A model generated the notes under the pieces. It was not told the DNA's origin, did no database searches, and worked only from the letters and a program-made list of their open reading frames with translations. Positions 1 to 6,415 of a stretch of DNA of 7,295 bases are shown piece by piece. A program made the translations under genes and the position numbers. The stretch comes from an uncultured Roseburia sp. (GTDB lineage Bacteria > Bacillota > Clostridia > Lachnospirales > Lachnospiraceae), in contig CAMGET010000059.1 in assembly GCA_946055175.1 (NCBI GenBank), positions 1 through 7,295 of the forward strand, given 5' to 3'. Within the stretch, counting starts at the first letter, position 1. Every line of letters starts with the position of its first letter.

Positions 1-1235
1 AAATCGGCATATCTGCATGTGATTGCATTCTTCTTGTCTTCCCCAAGAACCTTATCAACAACTTCCGGGTTGAAGGGCTTTACGGTCTGACCATATTTTC
101 CAAGTAAAACGTCTTTTGTTTCTTTGGTAGCAACTTTATAACGTTCACCCATAAGTACGTTAAATACAGCCTGTGTACCAACGATCTGTGAAGAAGGTGT
201 AACAAGAGGCGGCTCACCAAGGTCTTTACGAACTCTTGGAATTTCCTCTAATACTTCATTGTATTTATCTTCTGCATGCTGCTCTTTTAACTGAGACACC
301 ATGTTTGATAACATACCACCCGGTACCTGATATAATAAAGTCTTAATATTTACGCCAAGAACCTTCGGATTTAATAAACCGCTTTCCAATGCTTCTTCTC
401 TTAACGGACGGAAGTAATCGGCGATTTCGGCAAGTTTGTTCTGGTCTAAACCGGTATCAAATTCTGTTCCCTTAAATGCTTCTACCATAACTTCTGTTGC
501 CGGCTGGCTGGTTCCGAGTGCAAATGGTGACATCGCTGTGTCGATGATATCGCAGCCTGCTTCTACTGCTTTCAAATAGGTCATGGAAGCAACACCGGAT
601 GTATAATGTGTATGAAGTTCAATTGGTAAAGAAGTAGCTTCTTTTAATGCCTGAACTAATTCGGTAGCTTTCACCGGAACCAAAAGTCCGGCCATATCTT
701 TAATACAGATAGAATCAGCACCCATATCTTCTATTTTCTTTGCCATCTCGGTCCAGTATTCTAAAGTGTAAGCATCGCCTAAGGTATAAGACAATGCAAC
801 CTGTGAATGACCTTTTTCTTTCTTGCAGGCAGTAACTGCTGTCTGTAAGTTACGCATATCGTTTAAGCAGTCGAAAATACGGATAATATCAATACCGTTT
901 GCAATTGATTTCTGTACAAAGTATTCTACTACGTCATCTGCGTATGGGCGATAACCTAAAATGTTCTGCCCACGGAATAACATCTGTAATTTCGTATTCT
1001 TAAAACCTGCTCTTAATTTGCGAAGACGATCCCACGGATCTTCTTTTAAGAAACGAAGGGAAGCATCAAATGTAGCGCCGCCCCAGCACTCTACTGCATG
1101 AAATCCAACCTGATCCATTTTATCAATGATTGGAAGCATCTGCTCTGTTGTCATACGCGTTGCAATCAAAGACTGATGTGCATCACGAAGAATCGTTTCA
1201 GTTATTTTTAATGGTTTTTTAACAACTTCTGCCAT
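1..1235 (-). CDS. oadA: Oxaloacetate decarboxylase / pyruvate carboxylase subunit B-type carboxyltransferase, alpha subunit (partial, 3' end outside window)
   Basis: The frame opens at ATG 1235 and runs without a stop to the window edge, giving 411 residues; the C-terminus is missing. It encodes the TIM-barrel carboxyltransferase that moves CO2 between a 2-oxoacid (oxaloacetate/pyruvate) and protein-bound biotin in the cytoplasm. The metal-site signature RDAHQS lies at residues 17-22 (Asp18), the carboxylatable lysine in CIKDMAG is Lys179, and the metal-binding pair in LHTHYTSG is His208 and His210. These match the Asp17/Lys178/His207/His209 set of Klebsiella OadA with a shift of one. The conserved carboxylase domain follows, with VPGGMLSNM at 304-312 and the start of the CRPAD-like motif (CRYAD) at the cut edge. 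A GAGGAGAG Shine-Dalgarno site (1241-1248) supports the start, 17 nt after oadB. Because the operon has a separate biotin carrier, the missing end may lack a fused biotinyl domain; this is inference. The direction, decarboxylase or carboxylase partner, cannot be fixed from sequence. Confidence 0.95.
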   Translation of the reverse strand, partial: MAEVVKKPLKITETILRDAHQSLIATRMTTEQMLPIIDKMDQVGFHAVECWGGATFDASLRFLKEDPWDRLRKLRAGFKNTKLQMLFRGQNILGYRPYADDVVEYFVQKSIANGIDIIRIFDCLNDMRNLQTAVTACKKEKGHSQVALSYTLGDAYTLEYWTEMAKKIEDMGADSICIKDMAGLLVPVKATELVQALKEATSLPIELHTHYTSGVASMTYLKAVEAGCDIIDTAMSPFALGTSQPATEVMVEAFKGTEFDTGLDQNKLAEIADYFRPLREEALESGLLNPKVLGVNIKTLLYQVPGGMLSNMVSQLKEQHAEDKYNEVLEEIPRVRKDLGEPPLVTPSSQIVGTQAVFNVLMGERYKVATKETKDVLLGKYGQTVKPFNPEVVDKVLGEDKKNAITCRYAD

Positions 1236-1252
1236 GATTTCTCTCCTCTATT

Positions 1253-2401
1253 TTATACTCCAAAGATTGCCATAAATACACCGGCTGCTACTGCTGTACC
1301 GATAACACCGGCAACGTTTGGTCCCATTGCATGCATTAATAAGAAGTTGGTAGGATCTTCCTCTGCTCCAACCTTCTGTGATACACGGGCTGCCATAGGA
1401 ACCGCAGATACACCTGCCGAACCGATTAACGGGTTAATCTTGCCGCCTGTAATCTTACATAACAGTTTACCAAACAGAACACCGGCTGCCGTACCAAACA
1501 TAAATGCGATTAAACCTAAAGCTACAATCTTTAAGGTTGTGATATTTAAAAATGCTTCTGCACTTGTAGATGCACCAACGGAAGTACCAAGTAAAATTAC
1601 AACGATGTACATCAATGCATTAGAAGCAGTTTCTGTTAACTGACGAACCACGCCACACTCACGGAATAAGTTACCCAGCATTAACATACCAACCAATGGT
1701 GCTGTGGAAGGAAGAATTAAACATACCACAATTGTAACAATAATCGGGAATAAAATTCTCTCCAGTTTCGATACCGGACGAAGGTTTGCCATCTTAATCT
1801 GGCGTTCTTCTTTTGTTGTAAACAGCTTCATAATAGGAGGCTGAATAACCGGTACCAATGCCATATAAGAATAAGCAGCTACGGCAATCGGTCCCATAAG
1901 TCCGGACTGGCTTAATTTCCCGGCAAGGAAAATGGATGTAGGTCCATCTGCACCTCCGATAATAGATACAGCTGCGGCTGCCTTGTCATTGAATCCTAAA
2001 AGAATTGCCATAAAATAAGCGCCGAAAATACCAAACTGTGCTGCGGCACCAAGCAAGAAACTGATTGGATTCGCAATCAGCGGGCCAAAGTCAGTCATCG
2101 CACCAACACCCATAAAAATCAGGGATGGCAAAATTGACCACTCATCTAAAATATAAAAGTAATGTAACAAACCACCTACACCATTGCTCATCTGCTCCGG
2201 AGTTGCAAAAATATCAGGATAGATATTTACAAGCAGCATACCAAATGCAATCGGCACCAATAACAACGGCTCAAATCCTTTTGCGATTGCAAGATACAGG
2301 AACACACAGGCTACCAGAATCATGATGAAGTTACCAACCTCAAGATTAAAGAAGGCTGTCTGGTGAAGGAGATTTGACATAGTCTCCGTAAAATAACTCA
2401 T
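1253..2401 (-). CDS. oadB: Na+-transporting carboxylic acid decarboxylase, beta subunit (membrane pump)
   Basis: 382-residue polytopic membrane protein of the OadB/MmdB/GcdB family, which decarboxylates carboxybiotin at the membrane and couples this to Na+ export. The family signature [12 protein letters not shown] lies at 149-160, with Asp152 matching the Na+-site aspartate (Asp203 in Klebsiella OadB). A second signature, [20 protein letters not shown], starts at Asn323. Asn323, Gly327 and Ser332 keep the spacing of the functionally important Asn373/Gly377/Ser382 of the Klebsiella protein. Many hydrophobic segments are visible (for example about 25-45, 46-62, 116-136, 216-235, 262-275, 290-314). 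Its length is typical of the shorter Gram-positive and GcdB-like members. AGGAGGA at 2407-2413 supports the start, 21 nt downstream of the biotin carrier gene. Family assignment is near certain. Na+ rather than H+ as coupling ion follows from family knowledge and the retained residues. Confidence 0.96.
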   Translation of the reverse strand: MSYFTETMSNLLHQTAFFNLEVGNFIMILVACVFLYLAIAKGFEPLLLVPIAFGMLLVNIYPDIFATPEQMSNGVGGLLHYFYILDEWSILPSLIFMGVGAMTDFGPLIANPISFLLGAAAQFGIFGAYFMAILLGFNDKAAAAVSIIGGADGPTSIFLAGKLSQSGLMGPIAVAAYSYMALVPVIQPPIMKLFTTKEERQIKMANLRPVSKLERILFPIIVTIVVCLILPSTAPLVGMLMLGNLFRECGVVRQLTETASNALMYIVVILLGTSVGASTSAEAFLNITTLKIVALGLIAFMFGTAAGVLFGKLLCKITGGKINPLIGSAGVSAVPMAARVSQKVGAEEDPTNFLLMHAMGPNVAGVIGTAVAAGVFMAIFGV

Positions 2402-2422
2402 AGTTATCCTCCTAAATATTCA

Positions 2423-2800
2423 CTAGTTCATTGTAGCAAGTAAAGCGCCTGCTTCTACCATATCACCAACATTTACATTGATGCTTGCAACTGTTCCGTC
2501 CTGTGGAGCAACAACCGGTGTTTCCATCTTCATAACTTCAAGAATAACAATTGCATCGCCTCTCTTAACACTTGCGCCAGGCTGTGCTTCTACCTTAAAT
2601 ACTTTACCGGCTGCACCTGCTTCGATTTTTACGCTACCTGCACCTCCTGCAGGGGCTGCTGCCTTTGGAGCTGCTGCAGGTGTTGCTTTCGGAGCCGCTG
2701 CTGCACGTCTAGGTGCTGCTGCCGGGGCACTCACACTTCCATTCTCTTCTACTGTAACATCATAAACATTTCCATTTACGGTAATTGTATAGCTTTTCAT
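2423..2800 (-). CDS. Free-standing biotin carboxyl carrier protein of the decarboxylase complex
   Basis: 125-residue protein ending in a biotinyl/lipoyl domain (about 56-125) with the biotinylation motif EVMKMET, so Lys91 should carry biotin. The N-terminal 20 residues (KSYTITVNGNVYDVTVEE) resemble the short beta-strand start of GcdC/MmdC-type carriers and transcarboxylase 1.3S. They are joined to the biotinyl domain by a flexible Ala/Pro-rich linker with repeated APKA-like units (about 25-55). The carrier swings between the carboxyltransferase sites and OadB. It lies between oadG and oadB, with AGGAGG at 2811-2816, 10 nt before the ATG, after a 38-nt gap. It is probably the shared biotin subunit for both carboxyltransferases encoded around it, since no other biotinyl domain is visible in the window. 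Symbols used for homologues include mmdC, gcdC and bccP; I choose none. Confidence 0.95.
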   Translation of the reverse strand: MKSYTITVNGNVYDVTVEENGSVSAPAAAPRRAAAAPKATPAAAPKAAAPAGGAGSVKIEAGAAGKVFKVEAQPGASVKRGDAIVILEVMKMETPVVAPQDGTVASINVNVGDMVEAGALLATMN

Positions 2801-2838
2801 GATTTAAAATCCTCCTAAGATTTCTGATAACAAATTAA

Positions 2839-3555
2839 TTAGCGTCTGTGAATAGAACGAACTACGAATGAATCAGTAGAAGTTCCTTCGCTTGCAGCTA
2901 TCGCTGCAGAAATTACTGCAATAAGCTCTAAGTCATCCGTAAGCGGTGTTTCTTCTACCTGCGGAGCCTGTGGAGCCGCTGTCTCTTCTGTTTTTTTCTT
3001 CTTGCCGATATTCTGGATATCGCCAATAAATCGGAAGCAGTAAATAATGATACTGATTAAAATGAGTACCGCAAATACGGTTCCCATCCCCATCAATGTG
3101 TTTAATGCCGCTTTTTCCATCTTCTCGCCTAAGGTATAAACGAGATCAACCGTAACATCCGTAACAACAAGCTGTTCCAGTTCGTAATCATAATTCCATA
3201 CGAATGAAACAACCACCTGCCGGCCAGGATAATTTACGTACTGGTCGACCGTAACTGTTCCGTTTGCCTTAGCAACTACAAGTTCATCCAATCCTTCATA
3301 TGTGCCGAGAGATTCTGTTGTTGTCATCCATCCTTGCACAAGCTTTAAGGTAAGCTCGTCCGTAATAGATGCTGCAGCAATTTGAAGTTCTTCCGGCGAA
3401 TAAGCAGTAAGCTGGGTTACATTAATTTCTGCAACTTCCTGCAAATCACTATAAGTCAGACCATAGTAATCTTCCGTCTTAGGATCGCCTCCACATGCTG
3501 ACATTGTCAGAACAGTAAAGATAAGACAAAGCAGCAAAGATATTTTTTTCTTCAT
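2839..3555 (-). CDS. oadG: OadG-family gamma subunit with lipoprotein signal and extracytoplasmic domain
   Basis: 238 residues from the preferred ATG at 3555. An upstream in-frame ATG at 3582 would add 9 residues and overlap the previous gene by 14 nt, but has no Shine-Dalgarno site. The N-terminus is a lipoprotein signal: two or three lysines, a hydrophobic core, then LTMSAC, with the lipidated cysteine at position 21. Residues 22-150 form a predicted extracytoplasmic domain with a helical first half and a beta-rich second half (around VSFVWNYDYE to VTDVTVDLVYTL). A single membrane segment follows at about 151-175, then a charged cytoplasmic linker (GKKKKTEE, Pro/Glu-rich). The end, LIAVISAAIAAS to VVRSIHRR (211-238), is characteristic of OadG/sodium-pump gamma subunits and is thought to contact the carboxyltransferase. 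Simple OadG proteins are roughly 80-140 residues, so this is an extended form. It probably helps assemble and anchor the complex. The function of the outer domain is unknown. Confidence 0.88.
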   Translation of the reverse strand: MKKKISLLLCLIFTVLTMSACGGDPKTEDYYGLTYSDLQEVAEINVTQLTAYSPEELQIAAASITDELTLKLVQGWMTTTESLGTYEGLDELVVAKANGTVTVDQYVNYPGRQVVVSFVWNYDYELEQLVVTDVTVDLVYTLGEKMEKAALNTLMGMGTVFAVLILISIIIYCFRFIGDIQNIGKKKKTEETAAPQAPQVEETPLTDDLELIAVISAAIAASEGTSTDSFVVRSIHRR

Positions 3556-3560
3556 ATACT

Positions 3561-3568
3561 TCACCTTT
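3561..3568 (-). promoter_or_regulatory. Ribosome binding site that decides the oadG start
   Basis: On the minus strand AAAGGTGA lies directly after the stop codon of the carboxyltransferase gene and 5 nt before ATG 3555. It matches the 3' half of the anti-Shine-Dalgarno complement. No comparable purine-rich site precedes ATG 3582, so the shorter product beginning MKKKISLLLC is preferred. That product also has a conventional lipoprotein signal length. Confidence 0.75.
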
Positions 3569-5005
3569 CTATTTTGTTCCATGTTTCTTGTCTGGTGTAC
3601 CTACGCATTTCGTATAAAGCATCTCAAATGCTGCAACAAGGTATTTTCTTGTGTCTGCCGGCTCAATGATTAAGTCAACATAACCACGTCTTGCTGCTGT
3701 CATAACATCAGACTGTAATTTACTGTATTCAGCTGCTTTTGCATCCAATTCATCTGCGGAAGCATCTGCATACATAATCTTAACCGCCATCTTTGCATCC
3801 ATCATACCGACTTTTGCATCCGGCCATGCATATACTAAGTCTGCACCGATTGATTTTGAGTTCATTGTTACATAAGCGCTGCCAAAAGCTTCTCCTACGA
3901 TTAAATTAACCTTAGGACAGGTAGCTGATGCAAATGCAGAAGTCATATTAGCAAGGGCCTTTGCAAGTCTTCTTTCTGAGCACATGGAAGCTTTGAAGCC
4001 TTTTGTATTTGTAATAGATAATACAGGAATTTCAAATGCATCACAGAATTTGATGAATTCAGCTGCCTTATTAGCGCCTTTTGCAGATAAAACAGCATCA
4101 AATTTCTCTGTTTCTTTCCCTTCTTCATCATGAATCTCTGTACAGTTTGCCACAGCACCGACTGTCATACCATTTAACTTAATAAAGCCGGTTACCATAT
4201 CCTTTGCATAGTTTGCTTTTGTCTCAAAGAAAATATTGCTGTCAGAAATTTCGCTTAACAGATATCTGGCATCGCCTCTCATCACATCCATACTTGCGCA
4301 GGCACGATTTAAATCATCCACACAGTCATCTGTATAAATGTCACTCTCATTGTTCATCGGAAGCATGCTCACCAATTCTCGAATCTGAGCTAAAATATCA
4401 TCCTCGCTTCCTACTGCGTCAACACATCCGGTTTCTTCACTCTGGAATGCAGCACATGATGTATCACATTTTTCTACTCTGTTACCATCAATTGCGTTTG
4501 GAGCATTAACAAACATTTTTGCTTTCGTCTCTTCCATAAATGCAAAATCTGATAATGCAGGAACAACGGCAAGGCCGCCACCACAATTTCCAAATACGGC
4601 ACTAATCTGTGGTACTACGCCGGATGCTTCAACTTCTTTTGCATAAATCTGACCGAAGCCATCTAATGCATCTACAGATTCCTGTAAACGCATACCGGCA
4701 CAATCGATTAAACCGATAACCGGAGCACCCATTTTCATTGCCATGTCATAAACAGCTGCAATTTTCTTAGCGTGCATCTCACCGATGGTTCCGTTTAATA
4801 CGGAAGCGTCCTGGCTGTAAACATATACCAGACAGCCATCAATTAATCCATAACCGGTAATAACACCATCAGAAGGTGTGCTTGTACCTGCAAGATTAAA
4901 GTCTGTGCTTCTTGCGGTTACAAGAGAACCAATTTCCATGAAACTGTTCTCGTCGACTAACTTGAGAATGCGCTGCATTGCCAAGCTATCATTGTTACTA
5001 CTCAT
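3569..5005 (-). CDS. mmdA: MmdA-like acyl-CoA carboxyltransferase (decarboxylase alpha subunit), divergent active site
   Basis: 478-residue protein of the two-domain crotonase-fold carboxyltransferase family (MmdA, PCCB, transcarboxylase 12S, GcdA), which transfers CO2 between an acyl-CoA and biotin. Family landmarks include DGVITGYGLIDG (46-57), MKMGAPVIGL (90-99), GGGLAVVPALSDFAFM (142-157), AEFIKFCDAFEIPVL (315-329), GSAYVTMNSKSIGADLVYAWP (375-395) and GYVDLIIEPADTR (441-453). Several core motifs differ from the usual form: SGGARIQEG reads CAGMRLQES (102-110), PGFLPGxxxE reads KGFKASMCSE (335-344), GGAY reads GSAY, and VMGAEGAV reads MMDAKMAV. It also lacks about 30 residues of N-terminal helix seen in typical MmdA. 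The start is supported by GGAGG at 5014-5018, 8 nt before the ATG. It is the first gene of the operon and lies next to the gamma, biotin and beta subunit genes, which favours a role in the Na+-pump complex over fatty acid synthesis. The acyl-CoA substrate cannot be told from sequence; the symbol indicates family only. Confidence 0.88.
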   Translation of the reverse strand: MSSNNDSLAMQRILKLVDENSFMEIGSLVTARSTDFNLAGTSTPSDGVITGYGLIDGCLVYVYSQDASVLNGTIGEMHAKKIAAVYDMAMKMGAPVIGLIDCAGMRLQESVDALDGFGQIYAKEVEASGVVPQISAVFGNCGGGLAVVPALSDFAFMEETKAKMFVNAPNAIDGNRVEKCDTSCAAFQSEETGCVDAVGSEDDILAQIRELVSMLPMNNESDIYTDDCVDDLNRACASMDVMRGDARYLLSEISDSNIFFETKANYAKDMVTGFIKLNGMTVGAVANCTEIHDEEGKETEKFDAVLSAKGANKAAEFIKFCDAFEIPVLSITNTKGFKASMCSERRLAKALANMTSAFASATCPKVNLIVGEAFGSAYVTMNSKSIGADLVYAWPDAKVGMMDAKMAVKIMYADASADELDAKAAEYSKLQSDVMTAARRGYVDLIIEPADTRKYLVAAFEMLYTKCVGTPDKKHGTK

Positions 5006-5020
5006 TCTTTATACCTCCAT

Positions 5021-5038
5021 CTATTAAAAAATTAACAA
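5021..5038 (-). promoter_or_regulatory. Possible Rex operator, downstream site
   Basis: Read on the minus strand, TTGTTAA-TTTT-TTAATAG matches the clostridial Rex consensus TTGTTAA-N4-TTAACAA at 12 of 14 defined positions; the left half is perfect. It lies between the predicted transcription start (about 5046) and the ribosome binding site, a position expected to block transcription. The AT-rich context makes a chance match possible, so this is a prediction only. Confidence 0.45.
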
Positions 5039-5052
5039 ATTCCGCTAGATTA

Positions 5053-5081
5053 ATTGTATCGGTTTCCTTTGTAAATTTCAA
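5053..5081 (-). promoter_or_regulatory. Sigma-A-type promoter of the decarboxylase operon
   Basis: On the minus strand a -35 box TTGAAA (5076-5081) and a -10 box TACAAT (5053-5058) are separated by exactly 17 bp, each one base from the housekeeping consensus. The predicted transcript starts near 5046, giving a leader of about 40 nt before the carboxyltransferase ATG at 5005. It sits in the 108-bp gap after the carboxypeptidase gene, so it can drive the five-gene operon independently. Confidence 0.8.
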
Positions 5082-5086
5082 GCATT

Positions 5087-5104
5087 TTGTTAATTTCTTG
5101 ACAT
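5087..5104 (-). promoter_or_regulatory. Possible Rex operator, upstream site
   Basis: Read on the minus strand, ATGTCAA-GAAA-TTAACAA matches the Rex consensus TTGTTAA-N4-TTAACAA at 12 of 14 defined positions, here with a perfect right half. It ends 5 bp upstream of the -35 box. With the site at 5021-5038 it brackets the promoter, with centres 66 bp apart. The perfect half-sites form an 11-bp inverted repeat, AAATTAACAAA at 5029-5039 and its complement at 5086-5096. Confidence 0.42.
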
Positions 5105-5113
5105 ATCTTTTTT

Positions 5114-6340
5114 TTATATTGAAATTCCATTTAAAAAATGAGAAAAAACCATCTGTAAACTCCATAAAAAATCAATTTTATCAATCTCATCATCCAGCAA
5201 TATTTCATAGACTCTCATGATTTCACCATTTACAGAAATACAGATTTTACCTGCATAAGTACCTTTTTTAACAGGCGCTAACCAATTTTTTTTAATATCA
5301 TAACTTATCTTTATTTCTTCTTTCCTGTTTAGCAGGACCTCATCTATACCAAAAGTATCTCCGATGATAAGTTTTGCATAAGTCAACTCGTTGATTGTAG
5401 TGCCCTGCCCATTTTTCACAAGAACAGGTTCAAGATTTGTTTGATCTAGTGGTATTTCAGATAGCCTGACTTTTTCAAAGTTTTCCAATCCATAAGTCAT
5501 CAGCTTTTTTGCATCAGACCATTTGTAGGTTCTGTTATTCGGCCATCCACATGCTAATAATGCCACTATAAGTGTCTTTCCGTCTCTATTTAATGCTCCA
5601 ACATAACAGTATCCTGCATTTCCGGTAAATCCTGTTTTACCTGAAAATGCCCCCTGCATCATATCTAAGAAAGCATTATGGTTGTATACACTGTAGGACG
5701 TTCCATTCTCTATTTCACAAAATTGATAGGTTCTGGCAGCTGTAATTGTTCTGAATTCTTCGGACTTTTCAGAAATATGTATACAATATCGCATTATCAA
5801 GGCCAAATCTGCAGCTGTAGTATGATGAAATCCATTACTGTCAGTAGCATCCAATCCATTCGGTGTAATAAAATAGGTATCTTTACAGCCAATTTCACGT
5901 GCTTTATGATTCATAATCTCCGCAAATGCTTCCACGCTGCCGGCGATGTACTCCGCAATTGCAATTGCACAATCGTTATAGGATTCCAGCATTAAGGCAT
6001 ACAGCAAATCCTTCATATAAAAACACTGTCCTTCATGCATTCCCAAATGAACCTTTGGTGCCGCAGCTGCTCTATTCGATGCAGTTACTACTGTATTTAG
6101 CTCACAGTATTCCAATGCTAAAATACAGGTTAATATTTTCGTGGTACTGGCATTTGCCATGGCAGTTGTACCATTTTTTGAATATAAAATTCTTCCGGAA
6201 TCCGCATCTAAAAGAACCGCTGCTTTTGCAAAAAGTTCCATTTCCTTTGGTTCATTCTCCTGATTGGACGCCTGGCAAGGCGTCACTAAGAATGTAACTG
6301 AAATGTAAATACATAATAAAACGCTTATTATTTTTTTCAT
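5114..6340 (-). CDS. Secreted D-alanyl-D-alanine carboxypeptidase (DacF/PBP5-type, peptidase S11)
   Basis: 408-residue low-molecular-mass penicillin-binding protein that trims the terminal D-Ala from peptidoglycan stem peptides outside the membrane. It has a signal peptide (MKKIISV, hydrophobic to about 20, likely cleaved after Ala24). All three catalytic motifs are intact: STTK (Ser65 nucleophile, Lys68), SYN (120-122) and KTG (235-237). A PBP5 C-terminal beta domain follows at about 285-380 (LAPVKKGTYAGKICISVNGE), ending in a hydrophobic/amphipathic tail (FLWSLQMVFSHFL) that probably anchors it to the membrane. The mature part has ten cysteines, which is many for an exported enzyme. The ribosome binding site is weak (GAGAGA about 4 nt before the ATG). 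The gene follows scpB, recalling the Bacillus subtilis order scpA-scpB-dacB, so a sporulation role is possible but not shown. DacF and DacB cannot be separated on sequence alone. Confidence 0.93.
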   Translation of the reverse strand: MKKIISVLLCIYISVTFLVTPCQASNQENEPKEMELFAKAAVLLDADSGRILYSKNGTTAMANASTTKILTCILALEYCELNTVVTASNRAAAAPKVHLGMHEGQCFYMKDLLYALMLESYNDCAIAIAEYIAGSVEAFAEIMNHKAREIGCKDTYFITPNGLDATDSNGFHHTTAADLALIMRYCIHISEKSEEFRTITAARTYQFCEIENGTSYSVYNHNAFLDMMQGAFSGKTGFTGNAGYCYVGALNRDGKTLIVALLACGWPNNRTYKWSDAKKLMTYGLENFEKVRLSEIPLDQTNLEPVLVKNGQGTTINELTYAKLIIGDTFGIDEVLLNRKEEIKISYDIKKNWLAPVKKGTYAGKICISVNGEIMRVYEILLDDEIDKIDFLWSLQMVFSHFLNGISI

Positions 6341-6378
6341 AATTCTCTCTGATATTTTCTTATCAACTAAAAATATGC

Positions 6379-6411
6379 AAAAAAGACTTAGAACATGAAT
6401 TCTAAGTCTTT
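6379..6411 (-). terminator. Intrinsic terminator of scpAB
   Basis: Four bases after the scpB stop codon, the minus strand carries a perfect 12-bp stem (6400-6411 paired with 6382-6393) around a 6-nt loop, TTCATG. Six T residues run from 6384 to 6379. Only three of the twelve pairs are G-C, so strength may be moderate, but stem, short loop and T-run fit a Rho-independent terminator in the direction of scpB transcription. Confidence 0.8.
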
Positions 6412-6415
6412 GTCT

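Noticed and set aside
1347..1643. Plus-strand open frame of 98 codons, and similar ones at 2125-2325, 2478-2765, 4204-4509, 4978-5220, 5678-5995 and 5926-6297.
   Set aside because: All lie antisense within well-supported minus-strand genes (4978-5220 also crosses the operon promoter). They have low-complexity or family-less products and no convincing start context, so I treat them as shadows.
2801..2838. TTGTTAT upstream of the biotin carrier gene as a third Rex-like site.
   Set aside because: Only the left half resembles the motif; after a 4-nt spacer the right half (AATCTTA) does not match.
3556..3582. Upstream ATG at 3582 as the start of oadG, giving 247 residues.
   Set aside because: It has no Shine-Dalgarno site, lies inside the previous gene, and puts an extra charged stretch before an otherwise standard lipoprotein signal. 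ATG 3555 has AAAGGTGA 5 nt upstream.
3943..4158. Second minus-strand frame of 71 codons inside the MmdA-like gene.
   Set aside because: It is an out-of-frame shadow; the carboxyltransferase frame runs uninterrupted with family motifs on both sides.
5029..5096. 11-bp inverted repeat as a terminator or riboswitch stem.
   Set aside because: The arms are almost pure A/T, the loop is 46 nt and holds the -35/-10 boxes, and no T-run follows. The repeat is better explained as paired operator half-sites.
5114..6340. Lipobox in the carboxypeptidase signal peptide (LVTPC, Cys22).
   Set aside because: Proline directly before the cysteine does not fit signal peptidase II. Cleavage after Ala24 by signal peptidase I is more likely.
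6341..6380. Possible promoter for the carboxypeptidase gene: TTGCAT/GCATATT just after the scpAB terminator, resembling a -35 box of sigma-A or a sporulation sigma-E/F.
   Set aside because: No convincing -10 box lies at the right distance (AAATAT is the best at 17 bp) and the start site would fall only about 10-15 nt before the ATG. The evidence is too weak to annotate.
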